A stretch of 64,000 bases of DNA from Paraspadella gotoi. Taxonomy: Eukaryota; Chaetognatha. Of the stretch, positions 48,861-59,056 are shown piece by piece (positions within the stretch are counted from its first letter, which is position 1; every line of letters starts with the position of its first letter). The translations under genes were made by a program, and so were the position numbers. The stretch covers positions 18,376,628 through 18,440,627 of the forward strand of contig CM119263.1 in NCBI GenBank assembly GCA_051294375.1. The letters run 5' to 3'. Under the pieces are notes generated by a model. It was given only the letters and a program-made list of their open reading frames with translations. It ran no database searches and had not been told where the DNA came from.

Positions 48861-49905
48861 TCGAGAAGCAGTAGTTATTGTTTTATATTTAATCTAATCT
48901 AATCTAAACTAAAGAATGGCGAACGTGGCAGTGACGTGGCATGATCGTGGCTTGAACTTGATTTGAACGTATCACGAACGTTGGATGTACTTGACGAAAC
49001 CGCTTGCCCCCTTATCGCAATTTTAAACCCTTTTCATTTTTTCATTTATTTCTTCAGTCGATTTCTTCCATTTTTTTTCATTTTCACATACTTATTTATT
49101 TATTTATTTTGCTTATTTTTATATTTTTATAGAAAATTACTCAAATGCAAAAAATCAACGCTTATCTCTTTTTTCATTCCTTCCTAAAATCTCTATCCCA
49201 TGAATTTTCGTCTTCCGCATTATTTTTTTTCGATACTTATATCCTAGACAGTTTTCCCTTTTTAATCTCAGCTTAGGTTTTTTTTCTTTCACTTTTTTTT
49301 TCTCTCATTTTTATCCTTCCTTTCGAATCACACTTTCCTTCTTCCCCTTTTCCTTTTTTTTATTTTAAGTCACACGGTTTTTTTTTCATATCCTCCTTTT
49401 TTTTCTAGGTTGCCGCCATTTCGCTATTCCACCATCAAAACGATTTTTGGTTGAGCGAAATAAGATGAAGATGAAGCGTCGTTGTCGTCCCAACCTTTTT
49501 TTTAAAGTCGCGTTAGTTTTTTCTTTCTTCATTTTATTTTTTTCTTTCTTTATTCTATTTTTTTTCTTTTCGCTCTCTCGCTTCGGTTGATTTTACTTTC
49601 TTTTTTTATTTCAGCCTTCGAATCTTTTGTTTTTGTTTCCTTCGTTTGTTTAGCCTTCTTTGTTTTTTCTAATATTTCCGATTTTGAGCAAAAAGCACAT
49701 TTTCATTACGAGAAATCTCTTCAGCTGTCTACCTGACTATCAAGAAATAAAATAAATCAAAGGATTTTAAAGATTAAAAAAAGCGAAAAAGAGAGAATAA
49801 CCGAAATAAAAATAGAAAAACGGGAGAAAAAATAAAATAAAACTTAGGAAACGTTGAAACAAAAATAAAACAATGAACAAATTAAGAACGAACGAACGGA
49901 ACGAA
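48861..49905. other. T-rich single-copy DNA, no gene
   Basis: Pyrimidine-rich, with a short (ATTT)n at 49090-49112. The open frames are Phe-rich only. Confidence 0.7.
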
Positions 49906-50240
49906 CAACCGAACGACAACGAACGAAACGAACGAACGAACGAACGAACGAACGACTGAACCAACCAGCGAACTAACGAACGAACGCACGCTTCGATCAA
50001 GTTGTCAAATGGAATGACGTCGCCCCTTCTCCTCCTCTTCCTCCTCCTCCCCATCCGCCTCTTCCTCCTCCTCCTCCTCTTCCCAATTCATACCAACGCA
50101 ATCCGCGTTTCATTTCGTCCTCTCTCCTCTCTCGCCTCCGCCAACATGGCACAGAAAAACCTCGATGGATCGTGGATTTCGTCGTCGCTTTCGTCGTCGT
50201 CGTCCTCGTCGTCTACATCGTCGTCGTTGCGTCGTCGCTT
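49906..50240. repeat. Cluster of simple repeats: (CGAA)n, (TCC)n, (TCG)n
   Basis: A CGAA/GAAC tetranucleotide region at 49888-49985, TCC at 50024-50083 and TCG at 50177-50236 follow each other closely. They create repetitive frames that I do not call. Confidence 0.9.
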
Positions 50241-50469
50241 GTCAAGAAAATCTCTTACTTTCAAACTGACGTTTCTCTTTCCATAAAAATAAAAGAAAAA
50301 ACTAAATATAAATAAAAACGAAACTTTATAATAAAAAACAAACAAACAAACAAAAAAAACACGAAATTAAAAAAAAATTAATTCATTGAATTTTCACCCC
50401 GTATTAATAATTGGATTATTAATTCATGAATTCGTTTTTTAAGGACCGAGATAGCGTGATTTTTTTTTT

Positions 50470-50472
<3 letters not shown>

Positions 50473-50525
<53 letters not shown>
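50473..50525. repeat. (GA)n microsatellite
   Basis: Perfect GA tract of about 50 bp following a T run. Confidence 0.96.
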
Positions 50526-50527
<2 letters not shown>

Positions 50528-50563
50528 AATTACCTCATCGCCGCATAACGAAGCCCTACCTCC

Positions 50564-50761
50564 TCAACCACCACATCTCATCTCTTCTCTTCGATTTAAA
50601 TCCTTTAATCCCAGTTTTTTCAACTCGGGATTTATCTCAGTCTCCTGGAAAATTCGAAAACTTCCCTTGTCCGGCGCCGCTTCCGCCGCTTCCGCCGCTT
50701 CCGCCGCTTCCGCCGCTTCCGCCGCTTCTACCTCGGACGCTTTCACTGCCTTTGGCACCAT
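50564..50761 (-). CDS. Candidate ORF with (Ala-Ala-Glu)n helix repeat, 65 aa
   Basis: I do not recognise it. A true ATG at 50761-50759 has G at -3 and +4. The frame reads MVPKAVKASEVE, then about six copies of Glu-Ala-Ala encoded by a 9-bp minisatellite (50681-50729), then a non-repetitive charged tail (PDKGSFRIFQETEINPELKK, then ...LNRREEMRCGG) and a stop. The repeat keeps the frame because its unit is a multiple of three, and the peptide would be strongly helical. The tail composition is the best argument for coding. Upstream in-frame codons back to a stop add only a few residues. It could also be an exon of a larger gene. Confidence 0.28.
   Translation of the reverse strand: MVPKAVKASEVEAAEAAEAAEAAEAAEAAPDKGSFRIFQETEINPELKKLGLKDLNRREEMRCGG
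50681..50729. repeat. 9-bp minisatellite (CCGCTTCCG)n
   Basis: About five to six perfect 9-bp units, open in all forward phases and giving Ala-Ala-Glu on the minus strand. Confidence 0.95.
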
Positions 50762-50852
50762 TACTGCCTTTTTACCGAATTATTCATTTCACTGTATGTT
50801 TCCGAGCCTTTCCCTTGTAACGTATGTTGTTTTTTATTCAAGGCTTTTGTAG

Positions 50853-51338
50853 ATTTCTATTCATTATTCTATTAATTTATTTCTATTTTTAAAATTTTTT
50901 GCTTTTTTATCTTTCTGAAGCTTCATTTTTTTCCTAATCTATATTTCTCATTCCTAATTTTTTATCCTTGTGATATTTTTTTAATTTTTTCCCCCGAAAG
51001 AATAAAAAAATAATAAGTCTGTGTCCTTTTTTCCTTTTTCTTTCTCCTTCAAAGACTGACCTTTTCTCTTTGCCCGCCGTTCCTTGTTTCCCTCAGTCTT
51101 AATTGCTTGTCTCTTTTCGTTCTCTATTTTTATTTATTAATTCTTCCTCGGAATAGGCAGAGAGATTCGAGCCTGGCCCATTTTCTTTATTACTTATTAT
51201 TTTTTCCCTTTCGAGATTCTTTCCTCTTTTTGGTATCTCCTATGTATTATTTAATTCATTTTGCGCGCATCGCTATCGTCTATTCATCTCATTCGCTTTC
51301 AGTTAATCTTCTTTCGCGTATCCTTTTCATTTCAATGT
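50853..51338. other. T-rich DNA, no gene
   Basis: Phe/Leu/Ser frames only. Nothing recognised. Confidence 0.65.
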
Positions 51339-51440
<102 letters not shown>

Positions 51441-51537
51441 CCTTATTATTTCTTCTCTTTTCATTTTTTCTCTCTCTTTCATTCTTTCGTTCATTTATTG
51501 TCGGCGTCTTGACCTCGTTTCCCGGCGCCTCGTCTCG

Positions 51538-51586
51538 GTCGCTTGGCAACGGGTTCCGCGTTGATGGGCGCCGGTCGCTTAGCGAC
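51538..51586. promoter_or_regulatory. Pair of X-box-like palindromes
   Basis: GTCGCTTGGCAAC (51538-51550) and GTCGCTTAGCGAC (51574-51586) are near-palindromic and similar to each other, 36 bp apart in a CpG-rich patch. The second is a perfect 13-bp palindrome. They resemble RFX half-site pairs, but they also fall inside an open frame, so they may instead be coding repeats. Confidence 0.22.
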
Positions 51587-51722
51587 GGAACTCGTGTTTA
51601 TCGCTGATTCCATCGTCGTCGTCGTCGGCGCCACCGGTCGACGCCGACGCTTTAATGTCAGCGTTGAGATTTGAAAGAACCTTGTCGACATCCCATGTGA
51701 TTTTTTTTGAGCTGCAACTCAC
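51579..51722 (-). CDS. Exon-like open frame ending in an Asp run, unknown
   Basis: After GAGTTGCAG on the minus strand, a possible 3' splice site near 51723, the frame reads KKITWDVDKVLSNLNADIKA..., a GAC-encoded Asp run and ISDKHEFRR before a stop. A second phase over 51491-51691 reads a basic tail with SSVAKRPAP and PVAKRPRRGAGKRG, resembling a nuclear localisation signal. Only one can be right. Both differ from the simple-repeat frames around them. Identity unknown. Confidence 0.17.
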   Translation of the reverse strand: MSCSSKKITWDVDKVLSNLNADIKASASTGGADDDDDGISDKHEFRR

Positions 51723-51939
51723 GCGGTTGTATTTTCCTTTCCATGTTTCTTTCCTCGTTTTCTGTATTTGAATTTTAAAATACAAATTCTATCCCGTTTC
51801 GTTTTTTCTTCTTCTTATTTTTTTCGCGTTTTTTCAGAACCATTTTCCATTTTTATTGCTTTTCCTATTTTTAATTTTATGACAGTTTTAGTGCCTCTAG
51901 TCGCTTCCATTACTGACTCTCGTAAAGAGAACTATTCTC

Positions 51940-51941
51940 TT

Positions 51942-51992
<51 letters not shown>

Positions 51993-52584
51993 CTCTTCTC
52001 TTCTCTCTTTCTTCTTTTTTTCTCCTTTTTTCCCGATGATAATCTCCTTCTTTCTTCTTCTAACGAAGCTTTCTGTTGTTATTATTATTTTTATTTTGGT
52101 TCGACTTGAAAATATTTTCATAAAACCTTCCAAGCTGCTTCCTGGAACCAAAATCCAGCGGCTTTTCGAGGTTAAATTGGAACTTACGACATCCATTATA
52201 ATTTGGAAGCCGTCAGCGCTTTTACGCCCGCGAACCAAAAAAGGGAAAAAAAAGCATCAATTATTTAACCGCCTCAAATTTTCGCCTCCTGCTTCACCTC
52301 CTTGGTCTTATACCCTTACCCTCATTTTCCACCTTTTCCTCCTTCTCTTCCTCCTTCTATTCCTTTTTCACCTCCTCTTCCTCCCTTTTATATTTTCCGC
52401 TTCTTTAAACGCGTCATTTTTCTTATTTTCGTTTATCTCACGGTTTTTTTCTTTTTTCTTTCTTTTTTTCTCTTTTCCAAGTCTGCTTACCTCTTGCCAC
52501 GGTTACGATCTCGCTTTAAAACGAGCTCACTCTCTCTCTGTCTCTCTCTCTCACTCTCTCTCTGCTCTCTCTCTCTCACTCTCT

Positions 52585-52629
<45 letters not shown>

Positions 52630-52810
52630 TCTCTCTCTCCTTCTTCTCTCGTCTCTCCTCTCTATCTCGTTCTCTCTCTCTCTCTCTCCTCCACTCTTCT
52701 CTTCTTTCTCTCTCTCCCTCTCTCGTCCTCTCTCTCTTCTCTCCGCCTCTCTGCCTCTCTCGTCCTCTCTCTCTCTTCTCTCTCTCTCTCTCGCCTCTCC
52801 CCCCCACAGA
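51940..52810. repeat. CT microsatellites and T/C-rich DNA
   Basis: CT tracts at 51940-52012 and a long interrupted CT region at 52527-52797, with pyrimidine-rich sequence between. The 291- and 226-residue open frames here are Leu/Ser/Phe translations of this composition and are not genes. A short CACACACACA occurs near 52820. Confidence 0.85.
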
Positions 52811-53039
52811 CGTTCACACACACACACAACTCGTCTCATCTCGACTTAAAACTCATGAATGGGAAAATCTTCTTGAAGACAAAACAAATATTTCAGCTGC
52901 GTTTAGTCTAATTCGCGACGCGAGGGAACCGAGGGGTGTTGACATTGCGTTTGCGTTGTTGACGCTTCGTGGGTGTCGCTGACGCGCCGTCAGAAGCGTT
53001 GACGTTCGTGGCGTACGTGTCTTTAGCGCGATTGAAATT

Positions 53040-53315
53040 TTAATTTTGTTCGTTTTTCCTTAAAGTTAGTCTTGTCTTCGTATGTGATACTCTAAAATCA
53101 TTTTCATCTTCACTGTAGTCTTCTTTATCACAGAAGTTGTCCTTTTTTTCGTCTGTGTCATAGTCGTCGTCCTCTTCGCCATTCCCTTCCTCATTATCGT
53201 CTTCGTCGTCGTCATCTTCGTCGTCGTCATCTTCGTCGTCGTCATCTTCGTCGTAACCTTGTCGAGATTCCGACTCGAGGCGCGATTTTTGACTTCGTTT
53301 GCATTTTTTCTTCAT
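53040..53315 (-). CDS. Candidate acidic ORF, 91 aa, unknown
   Basis: I do not recognise it. It starts at a true ATG (53315-53313). Residues 1-19 are basic (KKKCKRSQKS). Residues about 20-65 are almost all Asp/Glu, partly encoded by a 15-bp minisatellite (53201-53254, CTTCGTCGTCGTCAT read on the plus strand). The acidity continues beyond the repeat in varied codons (NEEGNGEEDDDYDTDEKK), and the end is mixed (FRVSHTKTRLTLRKNEQN). Basic-acidic composition of this kind is common in nuclear proteins. The extension beyond the repeat favours coding, but low complexity makes this uncertain. Confidence 0.22.
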   Translation of the reverse strand: MKKKCKRSQKSRLESESRQGYDEDDDDEDDDDEDDDDEDDNEEGNGEEDDDYDTDEKKDNFCDKEDYSEDENDFRVSHTKTRLTLRKNEQN

Positions 53316-53838
53316 TTGCCGATTGTCTGATGTTTAACCCTCCGTCGTTACGCTATTGTTGCGTTTGGTCGGATGGGACGAAAGCCTCATGAGTGGAAGA
53401 ATTGGGGTGGAGGGTGGGATGATCGAGCGGGGATGTTGGGGGGGGGTCGAGAAACGCTGGAAGAGTGAAGTTGTTTGAGTTAAAGAAACCGAGTTCACTC
53501 TCTGCTCGTACGAGCGAGTGAGGGTGATGAGTCTTTCTCGGGAGCCGAGTCAAAAGCATCCACCATTTCTCCAGATTTGACAAAGTCGTTAAGATAATGA
53601 CATGAGACGCCATTCAGTCAGACTGATGCCATCTGAATGCCAAAAGCTCATGTTTCCTATCGAGAACGTTTCTTCCACTTAACTTCTCGGCGAAATTCTT
53701 CTTTCGTCCAGGATCCGCTGACCTCCTAGATAGTCTCTTCCTCTCCCATAAATATAATTGTATTCGTTCCTTTCATTTGCTCAAGACTAATAGACGATAG
53801 TCGGTAGCTCGTTCGAAAAATTTCTAGGAGAGAGTTTG
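53316..53838. other. Single-copy DNA, no recognised gene
   Basis: Mixed-composition sequence with a G run near 53440. No supported feature. Confidence 0.5.
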
Positions 53839-54192
53839 ATGCAAAATCAGATGACGGTCCCCTCTGTGCTGGACTTCAGTGCCAAATCCGCTCTCGCTTC
53901 GCTCAGCGTCAAATTTCTGTCACGAACAAGTTGTTTTCGGCCCAGCAAAAGCAGCACCCTCTGCTACTTCCCTCGCATGTTGCATACAACGTTTCCGCCC
54001 TCGACGCGATCGCTAATTCGGCTGGTCGACCACGCCCTGGTCATTGGGCGGTCAACATTAATCATCGGACAATTCGACCAATCTGGCATCCCTTTTTTTG
54101 TGCGGGATGAGACACCACTGGCGACTCGTCGTCAGAAGCGAGACCTAAATACCCACGAACGAGTCGATCTATCCGAGCGCTTTCCGCTCTGA
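53839..54192 (+). CDS. Candidate 117-aa ORF, unknown
   Basis: The frame opens with ATG at 53839 (MQNQMTVPSVLDFSAKSALA...) and ends ...HERVDLSERFPL at a stop. The composition is varied and not repeat-driven. No domain is recognised. An overlapping minus-strand frame (54062-54340) is also open, as happens in CpG-rich DNA. Since an LTR-end/PBS-like junction follows at 54530, the stretch could instead be part of an LTR. Confidence 0.14.
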   Translation: MQNQMTVPSVLDFSAKSALASLSVKFLSRTSCFRPSKSSTLCYFPRMLHTTFPPSTRSLIRLVDHALVIGRSTLIIGQFDQSGIPFFVRDETPLATRRQKRDLNTHERVDLSERFPL

Positions 54193-54524
54193 CCCCTTGC
54201 AACCCTTCAATCTCGCCTCCCGCGGATTTGCCCGAAATATATTTTTTTTGCTCTGATTCTGTCCCGAGAAAGAAAAAGCTGTTTCTCACCTCTCGGGCTT
54301 TATTTCCGTTTTTTGACAGCGAATCTATGTAGTCGGGCATCTATTACTCTAAAGTTTATCTTCTTCCGGCGCTCTCAACTTGTTTGATCTCGACTTTGCT
54401 ACGTCTATGCTTCTCTATTTTTTCTAAACACTTCTTTCTTCTCCCACCGGCTCCCCACTCACGCTCCATTCGACTCTCCTCCTCATTGTAGAAACAAGGC
54501 CATCAAAGACCCACTCGTCTCATA

Positions 54525-54546
54525 ATTACATTGGTGTTGGCAGCGA
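54525..54546 (+). mobile_element. Possible LTR end and primer-binding site
   Basis: ATAATTACA followed by TTGGTGTTGGCAGCG (54531-54545) resembles the 3' end of a gypsy-type LTR (...CA) and a tRNA primer-binding site. No matching second LTR, gag or pol was found downstream, so this is weak. Confidence 0.13.
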
Positions 54547-54779
54547 CGACGACGACGACGACGCTGACCGTGCGACGTCGACGAACATTATGATTGGACG
54601 CCTACACCGACGACGACTATGATGAAGACGATGAAACGACGACGACGACGAAAATCCCCTTCAGGTTTTTTCGCGATTTCCGCTAATAAAGTCGCCCTCG
54701 TGATTTGAAGACTCCCGAGAGACTCGTGTCGGCGCCGGTGGATCGAAGGATGGAAAAAACGGCGCGCCTTTTCTCAATC

Positions 54780-55075
54780 TCTACGCCAATCATCATCTGT
54801 AGTCCCATCTTTCTGTGGACGGGAGCGCTTTTTCACAATCCTGTTCGATGTGCGTTAAGTCCTTATCTCTGATGGCGCCTTTTCAATCAGTCCCTAAGCT
54901 AGTCATCATCTGTAGACATCATCTGGGATAGCACCTTCCTAATGCCAATAATCATTTGTAGTCCCTATCTGCAATAGCGCCCCTTCATTCTGTCTCTACT
55001 CCAAACATCATCTATAATCATCATCTGCTATGACGCTTTGTACAACCTGTCTGGACGATAATAATCATCTCCTCC
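54780..55075 (+). repeat. Degenerate ~55-bp minisatellite, core ATCATCTGTAGTCC
   Basis: About five diverged units: AATCATCATCTGTAGTCC, then ATCTNNNATAGCGCC, then TTTCAATC and CTCTACNCCAA. Cores lie at about 54789, 54904, 54950 and 55007, with a last partial unit near 55060. Units differ by substitutions and deletions, so the array is old. Confidence 0.7.
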
Positions 55076-55696
55076 CAAAAACCGACCCTCAACATCAGAC
55101 GAAAGAAAAAACGATCCCATGAATCCGTCTTAAGTCTTAACGCGAATTCAGTTTCCTTCGGGCGCCAGAGTGGGCGTGGCCTTGTTCTCCTGCCTCCCTT
55201 TTTTGATGACCTCTCATCCAACCAAGGTCGATCTTAACTCTTCACTCTTTCACGACCCATTTTTTCTCGAACCCAGACTTCTTCTTCATTTCCCCAACCT
55301 TCGCTCCAAGGAATTTTTTTTTTCAAACCGAGAAATTTCACATTTTCTGACTCATTTATTCTTTAACTAAACTCCCCACTTTTTTTTCCGCCATTTTATT
55401 TTTTTAACGATCCAATGTCTCCGTTTTCAACCAAGGCGCCCGGATCCTCTCTACCTTTCGCCATCCAGTCTTTCTATTTACCTCTTTACCTTTCTTGAAC
55501 CCAACCTGCAGTAGAAACAAACCCCGAGGCCATCGTCAACTACATACGTTTCTGCCGCTTCACGCCGACCGCCCCTACCCCGCCGCCCCCGCAGCCGGCC
55601 CTTCGTGCCCGACCCGACGGGCATGCCCGAATGACTTAACGGCGCCCTTTCTCTCGCTCAGCCGATCCATCTGCTGTTTGTTCACCATTTTTATCC

Positions 55697-55699
<3 letters not shown>
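55076..55699. other. Single-copy DNA, no recognised gene
   Basis: Pyrimidine-rich, with a GC-rich patch at about 55550-55640. No supported feature. Confidence 0.5.
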
Positions 55700-55776
<77 letters not shown>

Positions 55777-56043
55777 CCCGCGCATTCTCGCGACCTCGCC
55801 AACCGTGCATCCAAGTCCCCAAAGGCCCCGAACGAGCATTTCCTTTTTTTTTCCTCCTTGGAGTCCAATTTGGCGACGGACGGTGGAATCACGAAGCATC
55901 GCGTCTGCCGTTGCCAAGGACGCGTCGATGATGATGATGATGATGAAAATGAAAAATTGCGACAGCATGAAATGAATGATCAGTAGAGTAGGGAAATGTG
56001 GAGAGAGAGAGAAGAGACGAGAGAGAGGAGAGAGGAGAGGATT

Positions 56044-56075
<32 letters not shown>

Positions 56076-56112
56076 AGAGAGACGACAGAGAGAGAGAGAG
56101 AAGAGAGAAGAG
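55700..56112. repeat. CT tract, GAT tract and GA tract cluster
   Basis: Perfect (CT)n at 55700-55773, (GAT)n at 55926-55947 and an interrupted GA region at 55998-56112. The frames at 55495-55986 and its complements are largely encoded by these. Confidence 0.93.
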
Positions 56113-56933
56113 AAGATAAAAAGATAAAAGAGATTATAAAGTCGTTACACCTTGCCGTAGTCTACGGCGTAGATGATTTGAAGAAAAAGACTTCGACCCA
56201 TTTAAAAAAAAAAAGAATTCCATTCGGTCCTTTCTATGAAAAGTACGCGCAAGCGTAAACCGTTCGGAATGATTGATGGAGTCTTTTTTTCTTTCATTTT
56301 TTTCCTCCCAAGTCTCATTTTTCATCGGCGTTTAAAAAGCGTCAATCAATCGATCAATCAATCATTTTTTTACGGCCGCCGTGATTGGCCGAGTGGCGAT
56401 GGAGTATAAGTGTTTTATGCGTCGAAGTTAATCGTTCGATTGAAAAGTATGGAGCTGGAGGTGGACCAAGCAGACCACGGAAGCAAGATCGCATGACGGA
56501 AGCTTTTTCTCCAAAGCATTTATTAAGTAAAGTTCGTGAATACAGTATGTAATTTAGGCAAAACATTAGTTAGATGGCGCAAAATCTTTTACTCAGGAAT
56601 AAGTCAACGTCTTTGATTCTTTAATTAAATTTGTTTATACATTGTTTACTCATTGTTTATTCATTTGAATCGAAAACCCTTTTTTATTTTCCCTGGAAAC
56701 CAAAACATCACACGAGCTTCATTCATCGACCAAGAACTGAACCAAAAGAGAATTTCTCGTCAAAGAATCAGTGAATGAAAATCCAATTAAACCAGATTTT
56801 TCAAACTCATTTATTTTTCTTCTCCATCGATTCTTTTGTCTTTAAAAATTTTCGTTTCTCTGTTCATTTGTTTTTTTTTTCTAAAATTTTCGCTTCGTCG
56901 AACCGACGGCGCGTGACTCTGAAGGACAAAAAG
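56113..56933. other. AT-rich DNA, no recognised gene
   Basis: Only short frames without signals. A TCAATCAATCAA-type run occurs near 56345. Confidence 0.6.
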
Positions 56934-57000
<67 letters not shown>

Positions 57001-57001
57001 A
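56934..57001. repeat. (AAGA)n tetranucleotide repeat
   Basis: About 16 perfect AAGA units, the complement of the CTTT class seen at 51339. Confidence 0.97.
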
Positions 57002-57196
57002 ACTATTTTTACAGATAGAAAAAGAGAAAGAACCAGGGAAAGCGTATGGGAAAGAGTAAAAAAGGAAACATGCAAAAACAGAATAAAAAAGGATTTTAAA
57101 CAAGACTAATGACCAAAATATCAACGACACAAACGCGGGACTAAGCAAAAAAGAGGTGTCGGCAAAATGTTGTACAAGATCAAAATGAGCGATATG

Positions 57197-57202
57197 GAGA
57201 GA

Positions 57203-57248
<46 letters not shown>

Positions 57249-58189
57249 TAAAACGTGAAATGTCAACGCCATATGGCGTCAGAATAAAGGTTTTAAAATT
57301 CATCTTGCTTCTTATTAAGAATGTAAAGTCTTGGAAAGTCACAGAAACAGCGTCGTCATTTTAAAAACATAACTAATATGAAAAACGCGAGTTCTATCTC
57401 TCTCTTCCTCCCTCATCCTCTACTAAGGCGTAGTGAAAGTTACATACGAAAATTCTAAAAGTCAATTTATGAATACATACCATCCAGTAAACATTAATTT
57501 GTAAAAAAAAAAAATTCATTTTTATGTTTTTAATTATTCGCAATAGGCTATTATTTATATATAGTACTATCCTTATAAAATCAAAAATTTTTCAAAATAG
57601 GACTTTTCTTAATTTTGATTGCAGATTTTGGATTCCTCGTCAAAAGTTGATAAAAGAAAATATAAATACATTTTTAAAAAATTCTTTCATTAAGTGGGTA
57701 AAAATTAAAAAAAATATATTTAATATATAAAAATTAAATTTTCACCTTAAAATATAGCTTTTTTAACATTTTTGACCCACTTAATGAAAGATTTTTCAAA
57801 AAGAATTATATTTTCTTTTGTCAACATTTTTATGACGAATCCAAATCTGCCAAAAAATCTAAGAAAAAACTGTTTTAAAATTTTAACATTTATTGGTTTA
57901 GTACTAGTATAAATATGGCCTACTGCGTAAATTGTAAAATTTATTATAAATTTTTTATTACATAAAGGTGTCATTTAGTATAATGTTGTTCGTTCTCACT
58001 TTAGAATTTTAATTAAAGTTAAATAGAAATTTTACTACGCCTTATCCTCTTACTCCCCATTCCCAGCTTTCTTTCATCTTTCTTATTCCTTCGAAAAAAC
58101 ATAGAAACCATAAACGTTTCTTCCATTTCCCACTCTCCATAATTTGACGCCGTCCCTTGGGCTCAGTGTAGCCTTTCTCTCTTCTCTCT

Positions 58190-58244
<55 letters not shown>

Positions 58245-58430
58245 CTCTCTCCTCATCCTCTCATCTCTTTTCGTCTACTTTCAAAGGTCATTTTTAAATC
58301 CAAATCCACAAAAGTTCCTAAATATTCGCTCTTAATCTATTTGGACAATCAAAGTTAGGATTTCAGTTCTCAAGCTTTGACTTTGCTTGGATAATCCAAA
58401 TACGCGGAAGAGCCAGCAAAAAGGGAGAGA

Positions 58431-58477
<47 letters not shown>

Positions 58478-59031
58478 AGGAGAGAGAGAGAGAGCAGAGA
58501 GAGAGAAGAGAGAAAGAGAGGCAGGTGCAGACGAAACATGACGGCGGAGAGAAGCGAATAGAGAGAAGCAGAGAATATAGAGAGAGAGAGATGATAGAAA
58601 GAGAGAGAGAGTCGAACCGGCGACGACGTCAGTGAGCGGTTGAAAGAATGTTTGATGGAAAGTTCTCTGTCCGGTTTGGACGGCGAATGAAAATATCGAG
58701 GAGTGAAATATTTCTTCCGACTACTCTGGCGCGAACGGCGAAGATGAGAAAGACGACGACGACGACGAAAGCGCGAAACAAATGAGGGCGGGAAGACATC
58801 GACTTACCATCTGTTGAACGAACTCACCTTCGCTCAGATTTCGACGTCTAAAAAACTTTATTCCTTTATTCTTTCCATAAAATTTCCATAACATTTCTCT
58901 TTCTTTACTAAGACCTTTTTCTTTTATTCCAACTTTTCCTTTTCCTCTCTGCTTTTCCTCTTTTCCTCTTATTCTCTTCTCCTTTCCATCACCAACTGAG
59001 CTTCGCGGTCCAATATTTATCTTTCCACTTT
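57197..59031 (+). repeat. Duplicated block W, copy 1
   Basis: Matches 59057-61024 in the same orientation. Landmarks are GTGAAATGTCAACGCCATAT near 57257 and 59097, the foldback element, and the CT tract then GA tract at 58175-58260 and 58420-58600. It contains no credible gene. Confidence 0.93.
57424..58044. mobile_element. Foldback/MITE-like element, 621 bp
   Basis: The ends are inverted: TAAGGCGTAGTGAAAGTT at 57424 and the complement of TAAGGCGTAGTAAAATT ending at 58044, with the first 11 bp identical. Flanks read TCCTCTAC before and TCCTCTTAC after, a probable 8-bp target duplication with one indel. Internally the two halves (about 57540-57733 and 57745-57935) are imperfect complements, sharing CATTAAGTGGGT and GGATTC-TCGTC-like segments, so almost the whole element folds back on itself. 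No transposase frame is present. An 8-bp duplication would suit the hAT group, but the ends do not prove it. Confidence 0.75.
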
Positions 59032-59056
59032 NNNNNNNNNNNNNNNNNNNNNNNNN
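59032..59056. other. Assembly gap, 25 N
   Basis: Exactly 25 N between the two copies of block W. Confidence 0.99.

Noticed and set aside
49767-50054. Open frame with Val-Arg-Ser-Phe repeats
   Set aside because: Encoded by the CGAA tetranucleotide repeat.
52036-52982. 291- and 226-residue open frames on the plus strand, the longest in the window
   Set aside because: They translate interrupted CT and T-rich DNA into Leu/Ser/Phe runs. No domain or codon signal.
54488-55560. Complete LTR retrotransposon with LTRs near 54490 and 55510
   Set aside because: The shared word TAGAAACAA is too short, and no gag/pol frame lies between.
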